Of a stretch of 64,000 bases of DNA, positions 48,501 through 60,500 are shown one piece after another (position 1 is the stretch's first letter; each line of letters starts with the position of its first letter). Source of the DNA: Aphidius gifuensis (lineage: Eukaryota; Arthropoda; Insecta; Hymenoptera; Braconidae); contig NC_057788.1 in the NCBI RefSeq assembly GCF_014905175.1, positions 8,618,001 through 8,682,000 of the forward strand, read 5' to 3'. Below the pieces are notes generated by a model that saw nothing but the letters and a program-made list of their open reading frames with translations, was not told where the DNA came from and did no database searches. Position numbers and translations under genes: made by a program.

Positions 48501-51500
48501 AGTATCAACCCTCATATTTTTTTTTTTTTTTTATTCTTCAAATCTCTCTCAGGTAGATGGTCGGTAGTTATATACCAAACAAGAGGGTTGAATATATATC
48601 TCAGTTGACTACAAGGGTTTTCACCCTCTTTCACATCCACAAATAGCAACCAGTGTTATTATTTTTTTTTTTTTTTATATCCTTTATTTTTATTCATAAT
48701 TTTTTTTTTCTTTTCCATGTGCTCCCTTGAATTTTCTTTTTACCCTCATTTTTTTTTTTTTTTTTTCTTGTCATGTTTCGTTGAATATTTTAAAACTTCA
48801 ATCTCCAATTTGATTTCAACAAAATGCAGAAAAAAATATTATATACATAAAAGAAAAAGATAAAAGGAATAATAAAGAGAAAAAAAATTAAAAATCGTCG
48901 CAATATTTTTAAGTTTTTCGTCGTCCATTTAAATATGGCTTCTTTTTTTTTTTTTAATAAACCTTAATGGGGGTTTAATATTGACTAATTGGATCACCTA
49001 AAAATGGGTTATATTGTTATGTTGGTATTGAAAGTAAAGAGGCGTAAGTCAAAGAAATATTGATAAGGTTTTTTTTGCTTATTTTTTGATTCATCAAAGT
49101 AGTGTCAGAGTAATCACTAATTAGACTCTCCAAATAAATTATTAACTAATGTTTTTTTTTTGCAATATATTTGTTGAAACTCGTATATATTTTTAAAATA
49201 AATTTTGATAATTAATTTTCAATAATAACAATAAATAATTAACAATTAAAAAACAAAAAACTTTTAATTTTCTGTAAATATTTTAGAGTAAATTATTAAT
49301 TACTAATCGTTGATTTTTTCTTGTTTATTTTCAAGGCTAATTATCAAAATTAATACCAAAATTAAGTTTCTATTTTAACTAACTCATTCCAAAAAAAATT
49401 TTCCGGAAAAGTTTATCAGCAAACGTTGAATCCAATCATTAATTTGATCGTGATATTTAACTTGCCTCCGTCTGACGCAACTAGATTTGTTCTACTGTAC
49501 ATACGTCTTTTAAACCATTAAATTCATATTAAAAAAAAAACCCAACTTTATGGAAATACCCATGTTTACCATTATCAATAAACACCCACGTTTTTTTACC
49601 TTCAATTTTTTTATTTAAATAACAACCACTGTGACAATAAAAAATTGTAAAAATATACACTCTTTTTTTTTACTTTTTATTTTTTGTACTTACACTTATT
49701 TACCTTCAATACGATCATATACATATATATATAAATAATAATAAAAATAAAATAAAAAGAAGGAGAAGAAGTGTCTCGAATGTCTTGTCACAAGTGAAAG
49801 TTAATTCTTACAAGTAAATGAATTTGATATTTCAGTCATTGCTACGTGCGAAAGTATGTATATCGATGATTCGTTGCAATTTTATAAACACACATATATA
49901 CATATAAATATATACATATATATACATGTAATTGTATAAAAATTAAATAGACTTTGAATTCAATTTTTGTCTGACCTTGCTTGACATTTTTTTTTCATTA
50001 TTTTCACAAACAACTTCCGTGTTTCGATTCGCAGTTTAAAAAGAGAAATAAAAAATTGTCGAAAAATCGAAAATATATATTATAATCATTAAATAATTTT
50101 AAAAAAAATTAAATATTTTTCATGCAGATGATGATTTTAATATTAATTAAATAATATTATATACATTGATAATTTTTATATCAATGAAAACATTTTTTTA
50201 TAAAGAAAAAACAAATATTGTTTTTTTTTTTTTTTCTTTGAAAACAATGGTTTTTTTTTATGTTGATTTATTCATTATTTTGATGACCTTATTGTATATT
50301 TTATTATTCTTTTAATGAAGCGTGAATCATCAACCAAAATTGCGGTAATTTTTATATTATCAAAAATAAAAAACGCAAGAGAAATATTTCTTAAAATAAT
50401 TCACTTCCGTTTCGTCATGCACGAAAGTTTTTGCGATTTTTTAAAAAATCGTTTCGGTTTCACGATCACACTTTATTTTTTTATTATTTCCCCTATTATG
50501 AAATATATTTTTTTTACATATATAACACTGTGTTACTACAGATAGTACAGATAACATAAAATATAAAACAAAAAATTTTTATTTAAAAATCAATTTCTAT
50601 AGAATTTTAGGTTTTTTTTTTTTTTCTAATTTTCTTATCAACGGGATTAAATATGAGAATGACATAATAAAAATTTACCGAAATAAATACAAAATATATA
50701 AATATTGCAATCTCACTTTTCACATTCAAATGTCATGTTTATAATTTTTTTTTTTTTAAATAAATTTACAAAAACGGAAAAATTAATTTCTAAAAATTTC
50801 GAAAAAGTATATTTCGTTTCGTTTTTTTACTGATGAATTTTTTAGTTTCTTTTTTTTGGTTTTTATTTAACGTAATGTCACTGAGATTATAATTCACATT
50901 GATAAATATAATGACAGTTATTAATTTTATTTAAAAAAAATATATAAATTAATATTTTATTTCGAAAAAAGAGAAAAAAAAAATTTCTAACGGTGCTAAG
51001 GACTGATGCCACACCTCAGCATCGATAAAAACTGGACTGCATACCAGTGTAAAAAATAAAAAAATTAAGTCAAATCTAGATTATAAAAAATTAATAATAA
51101 TTAATAGATTAATTTGTTGTTTTTTTTTAAAATAATTTTTTTGCCGAGAACTGTTATGTTAATTGAAACGATTCATTTATCAAAGATATCATCTTTCTAA
51201 TCTTAAAATATTAATCATATGTTTATACATATAAAATACGTAATAATTTACAAATTAAAAATAATATTTAAAAATATATAAAATTGCAATTGTGTCAGAA
51301 ATAAGCATGAACTATTGCGACTGCGCAAAATAGAGAAAGTAAAAAAAAAAAAAAAATTTTTTTTCTTCATATATCACCTGGCAATTGTGTGTTGCAATAA
51401 AACCACTCGTTGATTTTCTCCTTCTCTTGATATAATTTTCAAAATTTTATAAAATTTAACACAAAAAAAATAATAACAATAATTGCTTTAAAAAATTTTT

Positions 51501-54500
51501 TAAAACAATAAAAATTAATGCAAAAGAAAAAAAAAAAGTTTGAAATTTTTTTTTTTTTTAAAATGATTTATAAATTATTAATCTAAAAATAAATAAAAAA
51601 AATTTATTGGCAAACGCGTTTTATGTAAACCTTGAGGCTAGATCCGGATTCTCGAATGTAAAAAAAAAAAAAAAAATATATTCAAGTGGGGAAAAATACC
51701 TGATCAGCATTGATGTTGAGGGACACAAGATTTTCAAAGTGAGATGGAATTATTTATTTATCAATATATAATATATGTAACAACAACTTGACAGTGTGAT
51801 TATTATTATGATTATTTGATGACCAACAAAGACAGACAACAAGGCAATAAATAAATGAAAAAAAAGGTTATAATAAAAATTAATAAAAGACTTTAGAAAT
51901 GAATGCAGAAACACGTTGGCGAAAGTGTTCTCATATATAATACTCAACGACCCTCTTGATACTGGACATTAAACAATTTAACTGCTCAATATATATTTTT
52001 TTTAAATATTAAATATAAATAATAAACTATTATTTATAATTGATTATTGGATATTTTTAATTTTTAAATTATATATTTGAAACGAAAAAAATATAAACAA
52101 TTGAAATGATTTTTTTTCTTATCAATTTTTTTTGTTTTTAGAATTGCTAATTTTTTTTTGTTGTTATTTGTATAGATTATTTATTTAAGTTGATATTATA
52201 CAAATAAGCCTGAATTTTGCATCAGTTGAGGGAAAAAAAAACAGACAAAAAAGTTTATTTTTAAATTTATAGGAATTAATTTTGTGAATTTATAAATTTT
52301 AATGTATGAAACGTAGAAAAAAAAATTTTTTAATTTGTAATTTTTTTTTCGTTTAAAAATAATATACTTTTTCGATTAATTTTTTTTGCAATTGGTTAGT
52401 TGAAATGTCTACTTGATTTTTATGATAATTTTTGATAACTGACCTTGACTAATAACAACAAAAAAAAAGTTATTTAAAAGTAAAATTTAAAAAAAAAAAA
52501 TATCTATATTTGTATAATCGATAGGAAAAAATTAAATAGCTAATTATTAATTTTATCATTTTAATTCTTCAAGGTCAATCAACGAAATTTATACTAAAAT
52601 TAAGTCTGTATCAAAAGCAACCTGTTGCAAAAAAAATTATTCAAAAATAATCATCCATAATCGTAAAATTTAATTATCAATTTCGATTTTTTTTTTTATT
52701 TTCGAAGCTTTTTGGCTATTTTCTTTTTACATGTAACATACGCCCGTGTTACAATAAAGCAAAATTTAAATAACAAAAAAAATACTCAAGAAAAATCGTA
52801 ATTAATTAGATCACTTAAATAATTTTTATAATTTCATGTTTTTTTTTTATTTAAATCTTTCAAAAAGAAATTCGAAAAAAATCAAAATTACGTTTTTTTG
52901 TGTTTTAATTTACAACAATGATATAAAACTGTTGACATATATTTATTTAAACAAGTATTAAAATTCAATCTTTTAATCATTCATTGTCATTATTAATTGT
53001 CTTTTGTTTAAATTTAAATATTATAAAGAATAAAAAATTCTTATATATATATTCTCAAGTTTTAAAGATAAATAATCTTCAATGTTTTAATAATAATATT
53101 AAAAAAAAAAACAGATAAAAATGACCTCGTTTCTGTCAAACGGAGGTTAAGTAACTATATACATTTAACCAGTGTTATACTTCCTTTCACTGGCGATCTG
53201 TTTATTATACATACAAACCAGACTGCGATCACACAATCACTTTATATTTTTCTTCTCCAAACATCACACGTATACACAATGCAACAAATAGGTTTTAAAA
53301 AATAAAATAATATTATTTATATTAATTCAATATATTTTATCATTAAGATAATAATTAATTAATGTGATGAAAAAATAATATATATATAAATATGCAACAC
53401 AAACATGTGTTTAAATAAAAAATTAACTTAAGAAAATTTTCTATTTTTGCGTGACGAATTTAGTGCTCGTGAAAGCGACGATACATTATATGCATATTGC
53501 ATTTTTTGTTTAATTTATTTTTTTTTTTTTAAGTATATTTATTATAAATAAATAGCTAATAATCCAAAAAATATTATTTAAATATTTAGTAGTTTTTTGT
53601 ATATTAGTTTTTTTGAATTTTTAATTTTGATAATTTGATAATTTATGAGGTTTTTTTGATTGTTGTATGGGTAATTTATTGTTGACGTATATATAAATTT
53701 AGGATTTATTTATTCAATGTCCTTGTTTGATAAGTCTCTTTGTAGTATCATTAAAATCGGTGGGTATCGATGGTATGTAGGCTGTGCTACATCCCTGTCC
53801 GGAAACCGTTACCTGCCTCTACCTCGAGTCTCAATGAAGCCAACTTATACAAACATGTATTTTTACTATACATATATACACAAATAATAAATATAAATTA
53901 ACTTGAAATTCTTCAATTATTATAACACACTTTTTTTTTATTATTTAAGCTACAACAAATTTTAATAACAAATATACTTTATTTATTTGCAATTTGTTAT
54001 CAATCAATATATTAAATTTTTTATTTATTTTTTTGATAAATATATATTTGTAAAATTAATAAATTTTTTTATTTAAAATTTATAAATTTTTATCTATTTT
54101 TTAATTATTTTTAAATTTCACAAATTTAATTGTGTTTATTTATATTTATTTAAATCCCCGCAATTAAAAAAATATTTCTATCTAATTTTTCGAAATTTTT
54201 TTTCGAAATTATCAATTCAACAAATTTTCTATATTTTCTACAAATTAATTATCAATAAATTATAAATTTAAATACTTCAATTGACGCTAAAAAAAAACAT
54301 TATTAATTCTTGTTTAATTTCACAAAATAAAATAGTAATAATAATAACAACAACAATTCAACATTCGAAATAACTAGACATCTGACTTTGAAACGTGTTG
54401 GAATTACCGAGTAATTTATAAACATCAAGTATGAAAAATATGTTGCAATGAAAGTCTCAAGGGAAAATAGACAAAATTATATCGTGTCAATGGCTTGATA

Positions 54501-57500
54501 AATTTTTTTTTTAATGTTATTTTATCTTAAATATTTATTGCATTGTGGAAATGTTTGACGACATCTTATCTGTGTATTTAATATTTCCTTTTTTATTTCC
54601 ATTATAATATCGACAACAATGCGTTCAATAAAATTTATACAGAGTTGATTTATCTGTACACCGGTTATTTGTAAATTTATATTTATTAAAACTTTCATTC
54701 CAATAAAATCATGTTAAAGATGTACCATGAGAATAAATTTTTCAAATTATTTCCTCAGGAATTTATGTGAAAACCGGAAGTCATATTTTTTTTCTCTTTA
54801 AATATATCAAAATAAAATTGACATAAATAAAATATTAATTAACAATAATTAAAAATTTAATTTATCTTTGTGCATATAAAATATTATTTTTTTTTTTAAA
54901 TTTTTAAATTCAACGCATCAATGATTTTCAAGAGGTAGAAATGTTGACGCCCAAAAGACCCGTTCAATCAGCATTCCAAGGATTTGAAAAAAAAAAAAAT
55001 AAAAACCAATTTTTTTATATTATTATTATTTATTCTGATTTTTCAAAAGTCGTTTTTTTTTGTTATAAATAAATTGAACAGTTATATTAATTTGTTTATA
55101 ATGTATATGTGTATTTTTGGATGGTTATATATTTTATTTTAAAAATGAATTGGGGGAATTTTTTTAAAGAGATATATGAAAATAGCAGCGCAGGGAGCGA
55201 CAACCACCCACACAAATTGTCAATTTTTTTTTTTTTTTGGATATTTATGATTAAATTTGGACTGGATATAGTACACTGTGTGACAATAAATTGTCGAGTT
55301 TTTTAAATAGTAGAAATCAATATTTTTATACGTTATTTTTTGCACCCTTGTGTATTTTTAACAATTGTCGTTACGACCCCATTAAATCGACACTCGACAT
55401 GTATATTTTAAAAACTTTTTTTTTTTTTTTTTTGCTCTTTTTTTATTGGACTTGAAAAGATAAATATAATGAGTTTTGAAAATTTATTGGTAATTGGTCT
55501 ATTTGTTGTTGTTCAAATTTAAGTACAATGAACAGTAATTGTTTGTTTTTTTTTTTTTTTTTTTTTGCAATATTGCAAGTATAGATTTTATTTTTAAAAA
55601 AATGATTGACATGTTGATGGTAATCTTGAGACATGATTAAATGAAACAACAACTTCCGGATATATTTAAAATTTGAAAAATTAAATTAATATATAAATTT
55701 AAATTATTGTAATACAAATAATAAAATTAACAAAAAAAAAATATAGTTTAAAATATTTAAAAATATATTAGTATTGATGGATAGAAAAAATTTTTTCTTT
55801 CTTTTTTTACTCAATATTTTCATTAACAAATTAGTCATATATTATTTAAAAATTTTAAATTTTTATTGCTTATATATTGTACAATATAATATTGATAAAT
55901 TATAAATAAATAAATTTAAATTATTTTTATTAATAAAAATATGAAATAAATAATTATTTAGATTTTTCAAAATTTAAAAATTTACAATTATTTTAAATAC
56001 ATATAATTATTATCATAAAAAAAAAAAAAAAAACATTTAAATTTACTCCAAATTATTAATTAACAATTTTTCAATTATAACAAATTGAAATATTGAGTAT
56101 AAATATTTTTTTTTTTTATACACATATCTTGTAGAGTATTAGTTCTTGTAATTTGTATAGTAAAAGAAATTTGATTTGTATTCTTTCTCAGCTTTCTAAT
56201 AGAATACAAAAAAAAAAAAAAAATGTAATTATAATCAGATGTTCTTATTATGTATAAGGAAATAAATTTAAAAATTCCCATTAACATTACTTCAAATGAA
56301 TAAGTAAAAAAAAAAAAATAATATAACTATTATAATAAATTTAAAAAACAAAAATTTAATAGCCTTTTTTTAATAATTTTTTATTTTTCTTTCATGTCTA
56401 TTATAGTTTACAATAATTAATATTTATCATCACAGGAAAATCCACTTTATTAGGTCACATCTGACCCCATCATCAACACCTCCTCTTGCACGTCTCTTCT
56501 CTTTCCTCTCCTCCTCCTCCTCTTTGTTTCGTCTGGCCAGTAGCCCACATTTTATGTAATCTTCTGTCATGTGTGTATAAAGTCACGCGAGATTATCGCG
56601 AATCAACAACTATATTCATCTTTTTTTTTTCTTTTTTTTCTCTGTTCTTTTTCATCTATACGTATCTAATAGTACACAGCAAGTTCCGCATAGCAAGCTC
56701 ATATAGAAAATTTCCCTAAACAAAATTTAAAAAAAAAAAAATGGGAAACAACTAAAAAAAGGAAAAAAAAAATTGTTTTGTTCTGGGAAAATCATCGACA
56801 ATACAGGAACTCCTTATTTAGTTTTCCGTTCCACTCACACTAAAAACACCCATTTTAGAATTTACTGACAGCTTAATGTCTGTCTGATTTTTATCATCAA
56901 CATGACATAAAATTTTCTACTTGATATTTAATTTTTAATTTATACACATTATCAATCATCTAAAATATCAAAAATATATATATTTATCAAAATACAAAAT
57001 AAATATTTAACAAAATAAATTACACAACATAAATTTAAATTAAACAAATAAACAAAAAAATTTAGATAATACTTATATACCACTTGAAAAATTTTTATCT
57101 CTTTTTTTTTTTTTTATTTCAAATAAAAATAATTTTATAAATTATATAATAATAATAATAATAATTTTTCAACTTTAAATGACCCCTTTTTTCCCCTGTA
57201 CCGCAAATCATATATATATATTTTTTTTGTTTTTTTTATTTTTCAATTTAAAATCGATTATATAGCGGAAATTTATTTATATTATATTTTTTTTTTTTGT
57301 TGAAAAATTCTTGTTAAATTTTGATGAGATAAAAAAGAAAATGTTTAAGTCATTGTGTTTGGTATAAAATAAATTATATATAATTTTATTTTCAATTGTA
57401 TAATCCTTATTTTACATTTATATTTCTTTTTTGATATTTAATTATATTTTTTTCCTCTTTTTTTTTTTTTTTACAATTGGATGAATAGTAAGTTTAACCG

Positions 57501-60500
57501 CGTGTGATTCATAACTGTTAGTGTTTTTTTGTCTTTGTTTTAAAATCTTTGGATACTTGCTAGCTGTAGCTTACATACTTACTTACTTACTTTACTTACT
57601 TACTTACATACTTATCAACTTGCACACGACTTAACGATGCTATAGCATTTGTATCTGGGTTAAACCATTTTCAACAGACTTCATCATCATCATCATCATC
57701 ATTTTTTTTTTTTTGTCTCTCTTTAACTTTATTTTTATTATTTTTTTTTTTTTTAACTGTCTTCTTCATCATCGTCTTCATGCCTTTGCTTGTCTAAATA
57801 TAATCCATGCGACGCCTTCAACGGCAATTTCTAGCTGTGCGGGTTCGTCTCACCTTTCCCCTACTTTAACCCCCCTATAACTAATTATTTCAATTTAATT
57901 TTCAAATGCATCTTTGACTTTGACAATTTTTTTTTTTTAATATATCTACTCCGTTTTATAATTGTTACATGGTTACTTTTAACCTACACGCATGTGCAAA
58001 TATATTTTTCATTCGAAAAAAAAAAATGTAATTCAATAAATGAGCAATAATTAATACTAAAAAAATTTTTTTTATTATAAATAATATTTTTTTATGATAC
58101 ATTAATAATTTATGATATTTAAAATATTTATTTTTTTTTGTATAATTAAATATTTTTTCTCATTTAAAATTAAATTCTGTTTGTTGTTTTTTGAAAAATT
58201 TAATTAATCGATAAATTATATTTATTTTTGAGCTATAAAAATCATAAAATAATATTTATATATTGTTTTTAAAAAATTAATTAATTTTTCGATTTTTTTT
58301 AAACAATATTTTATTGACTATATACATGTATTTTTTTTTTTGATATTAATATGAAAACTTGACTTGTCATTTATTCACTCGTCCCAGTAGTTAATAATTC
58401 CTCCCTCTTTTAAATAAATAATAAATGATAAAACGCATGCGCAATTTAATGGTTAAAAGTCCACAGAATAAAATACATATAATATATATAGTGAATGATT
58501 TTTATTTTCAAGTGGGAGATAATTTAAAAGTCGCGATATCACGTGATGTCTTAAAACAAGTATAAAAGTCGCTTGAAACACAGCAAAGTCAGCCACTCGA
58601 TTGGCTCCAACTGGCATCAACGTTCCCATACTTGGATACAAAAATATTATTCCTAAATTCTTCATCATCCAACGAAAAAATAAACCGTAATTTTATTTTT
58701 TAATTAATAAAATTATAACAATAAAAAAAAATCATTTCGATTGAAAGAAAAAATCATTTCGATCGAAAAAAAAAATCATTTCGATCGAAAAAAAAAATCA
58801 TTTCGATTGAAAAAAAGAAATCATTTCGATTGAAAAAAAAAAATCATGAAAATGATCATTTGTTTATTTATTTTTTACGACTTATTAATCATTAAAAAAA
58901 AATATACGTGATTAATTAGGGGGTGGGGAGGGGGATAAACGGAAGTGAATAATATTTTGGATTATATTTTTTTTTTTTTTTAACGATAATTTGAGGTGAG
59001 GTAGGTTATTGAACTTGCCCGGAAAAGTGAAAGGCAATTAACATGATAAAATTATGATTAAAAAAAAAAAAGAAATTATAAATAGATAAAAAGAGGAGTA
59101 TTATTAGTTTAAGATGAAATATAAAATTATTTGATTAAATAAAAAATTTTAAGGTCATTAACAAAATATATTATGACGTAAAAAATTTTTTTTAATTGAA
59201 TTTATTGTTTAATTAGTTATGTATTTAATTTTTTTTTTTTTTTTCAAATAAAAAAAAGTTGATATACATTATACTTGTGTATGTATATTCATTGGCAAGA
59301 TATTTTCTACGTCGTAAGGTTAAAAAATATATGTATTACAAGATAAATTAGTGGTGGGGTTTAATTACAAGGACGTTTAACATATTTACCCACTCCATAT
59401 TATACCAAAGATGAAAACAAAGTCGTTTTATATCGATTTTATTTTATATTTTTTTTTATTTATATTATCATTAATTTTATTATTATTTAGTCGTTATTGA
59501 TATATTTAAAAACAAGTTCAAAGTATAACCCTAATCTGTCATATTTTATGACAACAAAAAATCTCGTTTTTTATATTTTTTCTTTGTATAATTTATCATT
59601 GTCAAATACAATAAAATTATTACAAGTATATAGATTTTATTTTTAAAAAAATGATTGACATGTTGATGGTAATCTTGAGACATGATTAAATGAAACAACA
59701 ACTTCCGGATATATTTAAAATTTGAAAAATTAAATTAATATATAAATTTAAATTATTGTAATACAAATAATAAAATTAACAAAAAAAAAATATAGTTTAA
59801 AATATTTAAAAATATATTAGTATTGATGGATAGAAAAAATTTTTTTTTTATTTTTTTTTTTTTTTTTTACTCAATATTTTCATTAACAAATTAGTCATAT
59901 ATTATTTAAAAATTTTAAATTTTTATTGCTTATATATTGTACAATATAATATTGATAAATTATAAATAAATAAATTTAAATTATTTTTATTAATAAAAAT
60001 ATGAAATAAATAATTATTTAGATTTTTCAAAATTTAAAAATTTACAATTATTTTAAATACATATAATTATTATCATAAAAAAAAAAAAAAAAAACATTTA
60101 AATTTACTCCAAATTATTAATTAACAATTATTCAATTATAAAAAATTGAAATATTGAGTATAAATATTTTTTTTTTTTATACAAATATCTTGTAGAGTAT
60201 TATTTCTTGTAATTATTTGTGTCGTATGTAGAGTCATGTATAATTTGATTATCTAAATTTAATTATCAATACAAAATGGATTAATTAATGTTTTTGCAAA
60301 AATTAAACATAGATAAATAAAATGTGTATTATTATGTATGAGACAATTGAGATGACAAGGTTGAGACGAGGTTTCTCTCTATCCTCTCTCGGCCTCGATT
60401 GCTTCGCCAAATTTGGGCCGCAGTGGTGCATAACAGTAAGGGGACTTTGACGATGTTAGCAATCGGAATAAGCAACCTACTGACACACTATCGATTTGTA

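Noticed and set aside
57545..57575. TCTTTGG...CTAGCTGTA resembling mature miR-9
   Set aside because: The middle bases differ and there is no opposing arm for a precursor hairpin.
57830..57870. GGGTTCGTCTCACC resembling a tRNA B box
   Set aside because: No A box or acceptor stem at the proper distance.
58453..58668. Minus-strand 71-residue frame
   Set aside because: No start context or homology that I recognise; overlaps the promoter-like motifs.
56160..59622. LTR-retrotransposon interior between the direct repeats
   Set aside because: No gag-pol-like frame, primer-binding site or clear TG...CA ends.
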